From positions 127,642,640-127,706,639 of the forward strand of contig OY755039.1 in the NCBI GenBank assembly GCA_963576565.1: a stretch of DNA of 64,000 nucleotides, in the 5' to 3' direction. A program made the translations under genes and the position numbers. The first letter of the stretch is position 1; each line of letters starts with the position of its first letter. The notes below the pieces were generated by a model. It was not told the origin of the DNA, ran no database searches, and worked only from the letters and a program-made list of their open reading frames with translations. This document shows, piece after piece, positions 1 to 11,244 of this stretch. The stretch comes from Aspidapion aeneum. Lineage: Eukaryota > Arthropoda > Insecta > Coleoptera > Brentidae.

Positions 1-334
1 ATAAAAAAAGATTTTTTCCCTGTTGTCCCAGTATGCACTAGGCCTATTCCCACTATGCAACATGGGGTGGTTGTATAGTGGGAATCTGATGTATACTGGG
101 ACTAGCTCATTATTCGGTCATTCTTCTTTTTTGTTTGCATATTATGTTTACTATAGCTGCACTTGATGCTAATGCAGGGATCTCGAGAAAAATCACTTAC
201 CAAATCAATCAGTTTTATATGCAATATCAATTAGAAAAAAATTGTCCCATTATACAACAGCTTCCCCTATTCAAAAAATTCTCGGGGGGGGGGCAAGTGC
301 CCTGGATCCGCCACTGGTATATATGTTATAAATA
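1..334. other. No gene seen; short hairpin
   Basis: Positions about 45-100 form an imperfect hairpin (TTCCCACTATGCAACATGG against its complement TGTATAGTGGGAA). An inverted copy of the same segment lies at about 428-461, inside the neighbouring Tigger-like element. I see no credible coding sequence; the 72-residue reading frame here has no recognisable content. Confidence 0.4.
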
Positions 335-1366
335 CAGTGAAGTCCGGATATAATGAACCTCAAAAATGAACTAAATACGGTTCGTTATATCCGAGGTTCG
401 TTATAAACAGTAATAAATAAATTTGGTTTTCCCACTATACAACCACCCCATGTTGCATAGTTTTTTGTGTTTCCTTTTTTAATAGTATCCAAGATTAAGA
501 AAAGTAAAAATATTACAAAAAATACTATAAATTTTTATATTTTTAAAAAAAGGCAGGAAACATACGAATAAAGATGTTTATTATTATTGTTATACATAGG
601 AATATGTAAAGTACATAATATGGTGGTATGTAATACATACATAAAAGAAGCCTAAATCTTTTTTTTTTTATTATGAAATCCATAATTTTTGTTTGTACAT
701 TTCTACTTGAAAAATATTATCTGTTTATATAGCTTTCAAGGTTACAAAATGATGCCAATATTTTATCAGGAACTTGGCGTGATTCCAAAAAATTACGAGT
801 TTCCGAAATTTTGTTTTCCATTTCACGAATGGTTGGAACATAAACCTTAGTGACTTCAACATAATTATCTTGAACAGGATCATCATTATCTTCCTAATTA
901 TCACTTGAAACCATGTTTGAGGTTACGGAGAGATTATAATTTGCTCATCAGTCAACGTTTCTCTTGCTACAATGTCTTTATCAATAGTCACATAATCGTT
1001 AAAATCGAAGTCACACATTTTTCTCTTAGCTTGTTCTTCTACTAAATCAAGCATATCATTATCGAATTCATATTCGTGATCATATTCTGGGTCTTGTGCA
1101 TATCTTTGCAACCATTCGTGTCGTTGCCGTATCGTCTAGTGTGAAAACGTCCATTGTCTGCTTATATAAAGTTCGTTTTAAAAGAAAAATACATATTCTA
1201 GATTATTAAAATTAGGTTCGCTATATCCGGAAGTTCGCTATAAGCGGGATCGTTATAACCGGTAAGACAATACATGAGTATTTATGGATGACTTTTCGTA
1301 TAAAGAAAAAAGGTTCGTATTAACCAGAAGTTCGCTATAAACGGGTTCGTTATAAGCGGACTACTG
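335..1366. mobile_element. Internally deleted Tigger/pogo-type DNA transposon
   Basis: The ends are inverted repeats: CAGTGAAGTCCGGATATAA at the left and the complement of CAGTAGTCCGCTTATAACG at the right, each flanked by TA, the usual target duplication of the Tc1/mariner/pogo superfamily. Both ends continue into several short repeats of TTCGTTATAA or TTCGCTATAA type (about 345-410 and 1210-1355). Only about 1 kb remains, so most of the transposase gene is missing. The superfamily assignment rests on TIR sequence, the TA duplication and the transposase C-terminal relic inside. Confidence 0.75.
923..1111 (-). pseudogene. Tigger/pogo transposase C-terminal relic
   Basis: A 62-residue minus-strand frame rich in Asp and Glu, with FDFNDYVTIDKDIV and LTDEQII stretches, resembles the acidic C-terminal tail of insect Tigger-type transposases, downstream of the DDE domain. 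The CENP-B-like DNA-binding domains and the catalytic triad are absent, so it cannot be active. It sits inside the TIR-bounded element at 335-1366, which supports the call; similarity is by recognition only. Confidence 0.5.
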
Positions 1367-2084
1367 TATATGCAGATAAAATTCAAAATTTAAAAAAAAA
1401 TTAATTTAAAATAAGTAGGTAGATAATATAATGCGTGAATGTTGTAACAGGTTATGATTTGTCTGAGCAATAGAACTCAAGTAAAGTAAAGTTTTATCAT
1501 ATACCTACATATGTACCTACCTATATCAAACTTACAAAATAAAAATTATTTTAATTACATAGGCATTTAGTTATATATTAAGGAAATTTTATGGTACTTG
1601 AAGTACCAAGCTCTGATGTACTTAAAGTACTTTGTTTTAGTGTACTTGAAGTAGGTACCTCACAAAATCAAGTACAATTTGTACATTGTTATAAATCGAT
1701 TAAGTAACAAGAGCCTATAAGTACTGTTCATTTAGTTGTACTTTAAGTAAAGTACTTAAAGTTTACCCTTTTTAGTAATTTTTAACAAAAATATGTCCTT
1801 TATAGTGAGGGGAATTTTTTTACCAGAATTGCCAAAAAAGGATATTTTAACTTATGTTTCGGGTACGAGCGGGTGGGAGTACTGCATTTGCATAGCGCAA
1901 GGAAGCAAATCGTTCGGTGGTACTTACTGTAATGAAAACGCCGCCTAATGTTTTATCTATTTTTATTAAAAATCATCTGTTTTTAAATTTTAGTCCCTAG
2001 TTTAAACGGTTGCTCTTAAATCACAGCAAAACTGTGCTTTCAAATTGCCAGTTTTCGACCAGGGAGTGGGCGATAAACACCAAT

Positions 2085-2192
2085 GTCTCGTCCGCTAATG
2101 GTCGAATAATATCCGGTTCTAGACATTCACACACCTACGTCTCGTCCGCTAATGGTCGAATAATACCCGGTTCTCGACATTCACGGGCCAGT
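2085..2192. repeat. Two-copy 54-bp tandem repeat
   Basis: Two adjacent units start with GTCTCGTCCGCTAATGGTCG at 2085 and 2139 and differ at a few positions. Flanking sequence also holds several GCCAGTTTTCGACC-like pieces in both orientations. The rest of 1367-2215 has AGTACTT-rich palindromic sequence (about 1590-1760) and no recognisable gene. Confidence 0.7.
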
Positions 2193-2215
2193 TTTTCGAC
2201 CTAGGAAAACTCCAG

Positions 2216-3100
2216 TTATAGACCAGTCAAAAACTGGAAATTTTTGGACGAAACGAGGGCAGCACCGAAACCGGCTTGTTCTTCTGCCTCCATGTCTTTA
2301 TATTCGCTCTCCACTTTATTTCTTATTATTTTACCGTACTTTCTGCTTAGCGTACTAGTCACCGATATACCTCTATAATTGTCACATATATCTTTCCTTC
2401 CTTTTTTGTGTATTGTGGATATATATGACGTTTTCCACTCTGTTGGCACTACAGTTCCATTTAAATATTTTTGGCAAAGATTCCGTAATCTCCAAAACAG
2501 TTCTTCAGTGCCATATTTAATAAGTTCAGCTGGGATATTTCCGGGTCCGGCAGATTTACCGCTTTTTAAGGTTGTGCACACGTTTTTGACCTCAGAGATT
2601 GTGAGGGGTACTGGAGATCCCATCGTTCTAATTATATTGTCTCTTTCTTCTTCCTTGAATTCTGCTCTATCTTCAGTTAAAAGTTTTTTAAAATGCTCAT
2701 CCCATTCTTTGTCTGGTATTGGTGAAATGATATCTCTGCATGTTTCTTTTTTAATCGATCTTATAGTTTTTCAGCTTTCGGTACTTCTCCTCCTCCTAAG
2801 TAAGAATCTATTTTTTGGCACTTTTGCGTCCACGAATGATTTTTCTTATCACTGATCATTCTTCTCACCTTTGATTGCGCGGTTTTGTATTCTTCTCTGC
2901 TTCTATCTGTCTTTTGGGATAAGTAGGTGTCTTTGTTTCTCTTTCAATCTCAGCATCCCACCAGTATGGTTTTCTTCTTTTAGAAGTTTCTTCCACTAAT
3001 CCTAGTGCTTCTTATGCAGCTTGATGGATGCTTAATGTTCGTATTCCTCATCTGGGGTTTCACCTGAACTTGTATTAACTTTTCGTTCAGTCTCTTTTTG
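2216..3100 (-). pseudogene. Non-LTR retrotransposon reverse transcriptase, N-terminal fragment
   Basis: Read on the minus strand this begins with a degraded linker (about 3100-2650) and continues into the start of a reverse transcriptase: LKSGKSAGPGNIPAELIKYG, then NLCQKYLNG, TSYISTIHKKG and DNYRGISVTSTLS. These are the classic RT motifs 0-2a of insect non-LTR elements. It breaks off soon after EEQAGF, before the FADD catalytic motif. Frames are interrupted, so the copy is dead. The 130 bp at its distal edge is almost identical to the opposite edge of the RT fragment at 52.5-53.7 kb. Confidence 0.8.
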
Positions 3101-3768
3101 CATAAGAATAAGAATTTTTAGAACTAAAATAAAAAATTGCGAAAAAACTTATTTTTAAAAATCACCCTGTATTTTTAACAATTCAAACTATCTCTTTTTT
3201 CTTTCTATAAAATATATATAAGAGCTAAGTATCTTTTATTCGGTATATATTTTATTACAATATCGTTACGTCTAACAAATCCACATACTTTTCCATCTTT
3301 TTAGATTTTTTAAATTTAGAATTAGTAAATAAAACCACCCTGTACTCCGACCGTGTATATGTCACATCCGTCCAGCAATTTTTGTTTTAAAGGGAAATAA
3401 ATTGATAATACTTACATTAAATTTTATCGCCGAATCCTGCATAACTAAGCTCCTGTAATTTTTGTTTCTACTCAACGTCAAGACCATACATTTCTCAAAA
3501 AAAAAAATATTTTTATTTCTTGAAAGAAAATAAATCAATATATTTTTTTTAATGCTTAAAATAAAAGTGTATATGTCCTTCTAATCAGTGTCAAGTTTCA
3601 TTGCTCCAGCTTTACATTTGAATTTTTATTTTATTATATCTACGCTCTGCACTGGGTTCGGGATGAGCACCACTTCGTAAAATAATAGTATACTGTTGTA
3701 CTATATTCGTGTCAAGTATCATTACGATACGAAAAAATGCAGACAAAAGTGGCTTAGGCTCCGAACTA
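3101..3768. other. No gene seen
   Basis: AT-rich sequence with long A and T runs and no reading frame that I can relate to a protein family. It separates a non-LTR relic from the mariner element. Confidence 0.4.
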
Positions 3769-4665
3769 CGAGGGTGGATCAAATATAAACAAGCATTTGT
3801 TTATAACCTAGTTATTTAGAAACATGACACAAAAAATAAATTTTTTCTACTTTTCTATACATCCCCCTTCTCTGTTAATACACTTTTCCCAACGGTTTAA
3901 CAGTTTCTTAATCCCGTTTTCATAAAAGGAAGCTGGGCAGGTATCTAACCAGTTGCGCACGAATGCCTCCACCTCTTTATTGGTCTGAAATTGCTCGCCT
4001 CCCAGTAAATCTTTGGGCCAAACATATAAAAATCGCAAGGTGACAAATCTGGACTGTATGGAGGGTATTCCAGTACAATCCAGTGCATTTCATTGATTTT
4101 GGCCTGTGTTAAAGCTGCCGTATCAAGTCTAGCGTTGTCATGCAGGAGCAACACGTCTTGGATGGGTGTGCTATCCTCTTTTAGCGATAATCTAGCTTTA
4201 CCTGGTTGAGTAAGTTGCAGTAGTAAGCCGCGTTTATTTTTATTCCCTCGTGCAAAAAATCGACCAACAAAACTCTTCTCTAGTCCCAGAAAACGGTCGC
4301 TAAAACTTTGACTGCAGAAATGATGGTACGCGGGACGTGGGTGACTCACGTTGTAGACACGCTCACGGCCTTCGTTAATTTCTTTGCACCAAGTTCTTAC
4401 AGGTACCCACGTCTTATTTCCGAACTGTGCTCGCAATCTGCATCGAATTTTAGCAGGTTTAACGTTTTCGCGTGTATGAAATTTAATGATTATTCTTTGC
4501 GCAACACTGCTGCGTACCTTCTTCTCTCAAATGAGCATCGCGGCACTACCAGCCGCCTACATGCTGCTGAATATCCCTACTGCAAAATTATAACGGCCAC
4601 GTTCATCTTGAATGACTTTTCCGTTAGTAAGTTTAAAAGGCTTGCTTATATTTGATCCACCCTCG
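3769..4665. mobile_element. Near full-length defective mariner element
   Basis: The left end reads CGAGGGTGGATCAAATATAA and the right end is its near-exact complement; both are flanked by TA at 3767-3768 and 4666-4667. At 897 bp it is somewhat shorter than the usual 1.3 kb of mariners. The internal sequence encodes a broken mariner transposase on the minus strand. An unrelated palindromic repeat starts directly at its right border. Confidence 0.85.
3847..4436 (-). pseudogene. Mariner transposase (DD34D family), broken
   Basis: Motifs of the mariner catalytic domain are visible: LLLHDNARLDTA carries the second catalytic Asp and YPPYSPDLSPCDFYMFGP carries the third. The C-terminal region continues in another frame (about 4038-3847) with FQTNKEVEAFVRNWL, FYENGIKKLLNRWEKCI. 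A frameshift near 3960-4030 separates the two, and the N-terminal helix-turn-helix region upstream of 4436 is not open. Known role of the family: cut-and-paste transposition into TA. This copy is inactive. Confidence 0.85.
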
Positions 4666-4667
4666 TA

Positions 4668-4827
4668 TTAAGCTAAGTATAAAAAATAATATGACTTATC
4701 TCTAAATATCCCATATAATAACTCTGGCAAAATTGTCAAAAATTAAATATTTAATTTTTGACAATTTTGCCTGAGATATTTCCTATACTTAGAGATTAGT
4801 CATATTATTTTTTATACTTAGCTTAAG
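4668..4827. repeat. Palindromic MITE-like repeat
   Basis: The segment starts TTAAGCTAAGTATAAAAAAT and ends in the complement, ATTTTTTATACTTAGCTTAA. The two arms of about 75 bp meet at an AATATT-centred axis near 4750. It directly abuts the mariner right end, so one of the two probably inserted next to or into the other's flank. Confidence 0.7.
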
Positions 4828-5109
4828 TGTAGCTTTCACTAATAAACATATATGCATTACTAAGAAAAAAATTTCCTCGAATTTATAACTTTTTTTGCAT
4901 TTTGCGCCTAAACCCATCGGAACACCCCCCCCCCCCCTATTCATATAACAAATTTTGCTTAGAATTAATCAAGGAACAGTTTTATCGATGTTTGCTGACA
5001 AATAAAATAAGTTCCCAAAATCTTCACGACCTCCCCTACTAAAACAAACCTCGATTTATTTTCGTGAAATTTGAGTTTAAAAAATATACTTACATTTTAC
5101 TTTACACTA

Positions 5110-5300
5110 TTGAACAACGGAGAAAATTTAGTGGCATACGGGCAAGGCACAAATAAGATAAGATCATAAAAAGATTTTACCTCAGCCGCGATTTGATTTG
5201 CCTAGTAAGCGAGAGGTAAAATCTTTTTGTTATCTTATATTTTTTCAAATTTATTCCTTGGCCTTGTCTTATGCCACTAAATTATCTCCGTTGTATAATT
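5110..5300. repeat. Palindromic MITE-like repeat
   Basis: Left arm ACAACGGAGAAAATTTAGTG and right arm CACTAAATTATCTCCGTTGT are complementary with interruptions. The inner part repeats the pattern with AAAGATTTTACCTC against GAGGTAAAATCTTTTT. No coding capacity. Confidence 0.7.
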
Positions 5301-5548
5301 TATACCTAGGGCGTTAAAACTAACGTTTGTAGTGTTAATTTCTAACGAAAATATTTTAAAAATGTGGTGGAAAAATATAATATCGTTTTATTCGTGAGGT
5401 CCCAACGACCGCACATTACTAATAATTTTCATTATAAAACATATACTTAGTATGCGCATTGGGAAGAGATTAAAGTGTGTCCGAAATTGAGCCATACCCA
5501 TTTATAAAATATAATTTTAGTTTATTAAAAAAATTAAAGAAATATATA

Positions 5549-5769
5549 CAGTACCGGCCGAAAGTGGAGAAACCACCTAAAATTGTATAAAAATCTGGTC
5601 CTGTACCAACTATCGAAGAACTAGTGATACTAAATGATGTTGTTTAACACGTAAACTGAGAACTAGACTGTTCTTTGATAGTTGGTACCTTCGAACATTA
5701 AACCCCGGTTGGTACAGGATCAGATTTATATACAATTTTAGGTTGTTTCTCCACTTTTGACCGGTACTG
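5549..5769. mobile_element. 221-bp Tc1/mariner-type MITE
   Basis: Ends are CAGTACCGGCCGAAAGTGGA and its inverted partner TCCACTTTTGACCGGTACTG, each bordered by TA (5547-5548 and 5770-5771). A second internal pair (GGTCCTGTACCAACTATCGA against its complement) makes it fold back almost completely. The TA duplication and CAGT end suggest mobilisation by a Tc1/mariner/pogo-type transposase; there is no coding sequence. Confidence 0.8.
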
Positions 5770-5995
5770 TACATACTCTCTGATAAAATTAAAACTATGT
5801 AAATTTCTACGATATTATAGTTTTTTCTGATCGTCAGTAATTTTAATTAAAGTTCATTTAAATAATCTAAAGTTACACGTTTACAACTAATTTTACTGTA
5901 TTTTTAAAAAGTTTGGAAATATAAACTAGGTAGTAAAATATGAAATATTTGAGTTATTACTCCAAAGGCATAAAACATTGCAAGGGGTAACAAAT

Positions 5996-6053
5996 AAGGC
6001 CACTCATCGTAAAGCAAGCTTTATAAAGCTTGCCTTTACGATGAGTGTCCTTA
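5996..6053. repeat. 58-bp near-perfect hairpin, copy 1
   Basis: AAGGCCACTCATCGTAAAGC is followed by CTTTACGATGAGTGTCCTT across a centre of AAGCTTTATAAAGCTT. A second copy with the same stem but a different loop is at 17914-17965. It is too short for a normal MITE with a recognisable TIR/TSD pattern. Confidence 0.75.
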
Positions 6054-6474
6054 GTAACAAAGTTAGAGATGTATGTTTATAAATACAATTTTTTTCTACT
6101 TCTGACACATTTTATACAAGTAACAACTTTTTCACTTTAATCTTATAGGTAAATAAAATACAACATATTTTTGTTTTTCCAATTTTTACTTTACAACCTA
6201 TTCTTTATCACAGTCAGAGTGATAGGATTCTACGAATTATAGGTTTGTATTTTGTGAATTTATTATTTCTGATAGAGCAAAATTATTAGTTATAATTTGT
6301 AGAAAAATATCAACCCGCGTTTTGGCGATCTTAAAAATTTTATACATTGTGTGTCTAAAAAAAAGTGTTAAAAAACCATTTTGCAAAGAAAAAATGATTT
6401 TGCACCATGTCAGTCTTATTCAATCGGATTCTAAAACAGTCGCGTCCAGGTGCATGTTTAACTATAAGACTTAC

Positions 6475-6604
6475 ACCCGGTTCCCACCTACGACTTTCTC
6501 GTGGGTGCCCCTTCAAGCGTCACATGATCTCAATATGAAATGTTATGACAGTCATGTGACGCGTGCGCGGGCACGCACGAGAAAGTCGTAGTTGGGAACC
6601 GGGT
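6475..6604. repeat. 130-bp inverted repeat
   Basis: The arms CCCGGTTCCCACCTACGACT and AGTCGTAGTTGGGAACCGGG are almost fully complementary and continue inward as TTCTCGTGGGTGCCC against GGGCACGCACGAGAA and CGTCACATGA against TCATGTGACG. It is a fold-back repeat with no coding capacity. The region to 7447 holds AT-rich sequence and a short hairpin near 7190-7230, with no gene. Confidence 0.7.
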
Positions 6605-7447
6605 TTTAAGCAGCACGCGTATGGTAATACGCCGGAAATTATCAGTCAAATACTGAGATTCTTATTTATTAAGGAAGTATTGCCATACGCCTAGTCGCTG
6701 TGAAAAAGCCTGGGCGTATTATAATAAAACGGATATTGCAATTAGCCTGCAACATATATACACCCTAAACCAGCAACAATTTAACAGCGGACAAATGAAC
6801 TTTAACGGGTGATGCGCAAAATGTTTTACAATTATGAGAATATTGCATAAAAAGAATGATAATTCTCAAATCGGGGCGCTGCGCTCGTTTGCTTCAATAT
6901 TGTTTCAATATCAGAAAACCAGGGATCCCGAAATCATCAAATTATAGTGGCGACAAATGTTTTTAGAAATTGCCTGTTTAAAAAACAAATCAGACGAGGC
7001 TATCTTGTCAATAGAGATCTTGAAAGATTTCTGCAAAAAATGCAATCGTCCCACTATTCGAGTGAAACAATATGCTAAAACCAACTTTAGACTGATTTAA
7101 GTTTTTGAGAATTGGATCGATGTCTAATGCATTTTGTTATGAGAACTGAAAAAAGGGAACAATTTTTTTTTATATAAATTATTGTTCCTGTATGTGACAG
7201 ATGTTGGCGAAGCGATATATGTCACATACTTCTTCTTCAAGTAGAATTACCATCCCTGAAGGCTTATATAGAAAAAAGTTTTGGGGGGGTCCCGAGACCC
7301 CATTTTTTGGTATTTTATGTTTGTATTCATGAAATATGTGGAAAATATCTAAAATGTTCGAAGGGGATCACTGTATAACGAAGTTCCTTCTAAAAACTTT
7401 GTTATATAGTGACCTTAGGCCACACCCCCCTACATATGCCACTGCCC

Positions 7448-7696
7448 TTAAACCAGCGCCATCCATTCTCTCCTCTTTGATATGATTCTTCTCGACCTTT
7501 TTCGTGGTTTACTTCTTACTCTCTGTCCTGCAGGTCTCCAGTTCATTATTTTTCTTGGTTTCTCATCCATTCTCTGTGCATGTCCTAACCAACCTAATCT
7601 TCTACTTGTGATGAATCTCACGATGTTTGCGCCACCTATTAGCTGGTTTAATTCATGATTCATCTGTATCCGCCAATAACCATCTTTTAATTGCAC
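7448..7696 (-). pseudogene. Non-LTR reverse transcriptase C-terminal tail
   Basis: An 82-residue minus-strand frame contains RRLGWLGHAQRMDE followed by a basic tail. Proteins with the pattern R-WLGHV-RM-DERLPK are the C-terminal end of many insect non-LTR retrotransposon polyproteins, after the RT domain. Upstream RT motifs are not present nearby, so this is an isolated 3' fragment, as 5'-truncated non-LTR insertions usually are. Confidence 0.65.
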
Positions 7697-8099
7697 TGGT
7701 CCAAAGATCTTACGAAATGTTTTTAGTTATTCTTCGTTTGCTTTTACAAATACGATTCGCACGCACCCATATGTCACTACCGGTCTGTCACATACAGGGA
7801 CTTAATTTCAATTCATATTGTCACAGTTTTTGCCAATTAAAGTCTTAAAATAATAATACAAATAACAAATTTACTTAAAAAAATACGTATTACGGTAAAT
7901 GCAAAATAAAGAACCGGTAAATAAAGCTGCGTAACGGATTAACCTTGAGTTTGTTTCTGACAATGTAATCGGAAAATCAACAGCAAAGAAACACAAACGT
8001 TGAAGAATAATTGATAATTCTAGAGAACTAGAAACCTACTAATGGTGAAAAATCAATCAATTTTAGGTCTCACAATGTTTGTGAACACATTTAAACAAA

Positions 8100-8430
8100 T
8101 GTGATGAATTTGAAAAAGCTATTAAATCTCTTGAGGGAATTTATGTTAAGCAAATAAATGAGGTATCTGCTAGACACCTACTAAGCACTAGATGGAATAA
8201 ACAAATAGAAATATAGAATAGTGTGTTTCATCTGTACAATAACCTGCAAAAAAGTGTTATTTTAAACCTATCAACGCAGATAAGAAAAGAGACGCATTCA
8301 CCGACATTCATAGATTTTTGGAACAAGCAACTTTAACATTAGAAGAGGCCATAAGTCAGTCCCGTACTTTGGAAGATATCAAGAAACAAACACTGAATTA
8401 GTTTTGGAAGGAAATTCTTTTAATTATACC
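8100..8430 (+). pseudogene. Ty3/gypsy-like gag relic (tentative)
   Basis: Across several frames on the plus strand I read fragments in the order of a gypsy gag capsid: EKAIKSLEGIYVKQINEVSA, ARHLLSTRWNK, then FIDFWN and a TLEDIKK-like piece. No frame is open for more than about 40 codons. The assignment is by faint recognition of the motif order only. Confidence 0.35.
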
Positions 8431-8859
8431 AATAATTAGTGGGTGGTAGAGAAATCCATGTATCATTGGCCACTACGAAAATATTAAACATCCTAGAATA
8501 CAATTTTCGAAACACTGTCCAAAATAAGGACATTCTGCGAAATTTAGTTTAAAATCTGAAAATATGAAAGTGACCATTCAGCCAATGATTTTGTTAATAC
8601 TAGAAGTTCTGAAAGCTTTTTGGACTATGATTTTGTTGTCCATCACGATTTGATGGACCTATTCAAAACCAAATTTCAATTACAAGCTTAACTTGCTCTT
8701 CACCCTATTTAAGGCTATTGGTTGGTCAAAGTAACTTGGTGGAAATAAGGCGCGTATCACTTTGCTGCCTAATGGAAACCAAAGTTACCCTCCTTATTTG
8801 CAAACATTACTCCAAATTGCCGGGCAATTAGCAAAGATAAGCAGTTTGTTAAGCAGGAA

Positions 8860-10500
8860 ATACAAGAACAAGATAAAAAGAAAGATTAGATGATCTCAGA
8901 AATACTGACGCTTATGGCAGAAAGAAGAAACAACAAATCAAACCTCGAGAAATATAGAAAACTCAATTAGATAATCCGCAAAAAGTACAGAGAGATGGCT
9001 TGCTGAAAAATGCAAAGAAATAGAACATTTTCAAGAAATGTTTGACCTGTTTTGTGCACAAAAAAGTTAAAGAAAATACAGATCAAGGTCGTACGCATCC
9101 AGCGACTGTTTTAAAAGATGAAAACAACGTAGTAATTATGATGATAAAAATAAAACTGAAAAGATGGAAACGATACATTGGGAACATTTTTATGATAACT
9201 GAACCGAAACTCCACCGATATAAACACCGAGCTGAATGAAAAAGGGCCAGAAATATCTAAAAGTGAGGTCAACACGCTATTAAAGCACAGAAGAACAGAA
9301 AAGCAACAGGTCCGGATAAAATTCATGCGGAGATAATCAAGTTGATTGCAGACAAGAACGGCACTGGACAAGTACACTTACATCATTATTTAATGCTATT
9401 CGCAAAACAGGTATCATACCATCCAATTGGTTCAGATCAACCTTTATAACTTTACTTAAAAGACTAACGCTTCAAGTTGCGATGAATATCGAATGATAAT
9501 TCTGATGTCGCACGATCTTAAGATCGTTTTGAGAATCATTCTTAATCGTATTTTTAGAAAATATGACATACAAGTAAATAGGGCGAAGCTTGAGTTCAGG
9601 AATGGTTATCAGATACGTGAGGCCTTTTTTTCTCTAAATGTGCTGACTCAAAGGTGAACAAAAATAATAAAATTGGCATGACTTACCGAATAATAAATAT
9701 ATAAAGATAGTATTTAATCCTAAAATGACTTTACATACGACCAAAGGGCTAGAAACCAAAATTGTTACTAAGCGGTAGCTCAACATTTTAACGTAAGCCG
9801 AATAACAGTTTTTCGATAAATAAAAGATGGATAAAAGAACAATCACTTGAGAGGAAACAAGGATGATGTGGCAGGCCATAAGTAACTTAATTTCAGATAG
9901 ATCAAGCGCTACTTCGAGTACTCTAAAATGACCCTTTCGAGAGAGCGAAGAATGCAATAATTTAAAAACCACCAAAAATATATTTTTAGCTGGTTTTTAT
10001 CAAGTTTTATTTTATTTATTTTATATGCAAAAGGAAATAAACAGTCCTCTTATTGGACGTCATAATACTATTGTAAAATGTAAATGTCAAACCGATATAA
10101 TATAATATATATAATGCTTAAAATAAAAAACTAGTTTTTCCAGTAGTATCAGATATTTTTGAAATTAGCTGTACTTGTCTGGGCGCATGCTGAAGATATC
10201 GTGGATACAAAGAATAACCAATGAAGCTGTACTTGACCGAATGCGTAACCACTTGAACTTCTCGTTACAATCAAATGAAGAACGACCAGATACATTGGGC
10301 ATGTAATGAGAGGTGAGAAGTGAGCTGCTTAGGCTGATAATTGAGGGAAAGATACAAGGCAGACAAAACTCTTAGTTAAAAGACTTGCGAAGATGGTTTG
10401 TCCGCACGTCTATTGATATTTTCAGAACAGCGGCTTCTAGAATTGTGACTGCAAGATAGATCGCCAACCTTCGATAGGGAGACAGCGTACTAAGAAGAAG
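8860..10500 (+). pseudogene. Decayed non-LTR retrotransposon reverse transcriptase
   Basis: Plus-strand fragments appear in canonical order with many stops and shifts: a linker with KRWKRYIGNIF (about 9155), KSEVNTLLKHRRTEKQQ (about 9262), CDEYRMIILMS and LKIVLRIILNRIF (about 9480-9550), FRNGYQIREAFFSLNVL (about 9595), and far downstream the tail LVKGKIQGRQN, WLKDLRRWFVRTSIDIFRTA and IANLR (about 10330-10470). This is the standard layout of a widespread insect non-LTR family. The catalytic FADD region is lost. An AT-rich stretch at 9960-10170 may be a separate insertion. Confidence 0.7.
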
Positions 10501-11244
10501 CAGGAAATCAAAAAACTTTTATAAGAAAACGCAATCAAAGAATGTTCTTCGTAAGGAGTGAACTCCTAGTCTAGATCACACAGAATGAAAATCGAAAACA
10601 TCGTACATACCTTAAAATAATGGAATATAAAGAGAACTCGTAGCCCCGTTTTTGGCGGTCATTCATTCATTTGTTGGTAAACAATTTAGCTTTCCGCAGT
10701 TGCCGCCTTCTCTGCCTCTTTAAAATTCTATAAATTATAAAATAAGTTAGGTTCAACTTCTGACCTTACCAAGGTATATAGTGCTTTGAGTTGGTTAGGC
10801 TATTTAATCCGTGCGATATTTAGTCCGCGTCGCGTCGTTTTGTGGTATGCATTTCTTATTACATCCTGCGATCACAACTCATTTAAACAGCATAATTTAT
10901 GAACGGTCCCTTTTTCCACGATTTTTCTTGACGTGGCAACAGGTGTATGACATCATATTACGGATTTCGTGTTAGCAGGACCTGGTTTGCCTTTGAGCTA
11001 ATTGGACTATATCCCCAGGGAAAAAGGGAATCCTGTTTCCTATTGTAGATGACGATTAACTATTACTCATTGCTCCAACAGTTTTAACCGGTATTAAAGA
11101 TATTCTATTTTAATATTTTAAAACGCGGTTTTCTGTTTGGAGAGCTGAAGCACTACTAACCATCCAAACGAAAATTTCATAAGATTGTTTTATTTTTCTC
11201 TAAGTATTTAGTAGTTTTGTAGTGTTTCAGTGGTCACAATTCTG
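10501..11244. other. No gene seen
   Basis: Unique-looking sequence between the non-LTR tail and the outer edge of the left Maverick inverted repeat. I find no open frame longer than about 60 codons and no repeat structure. Confidence 0.4.
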
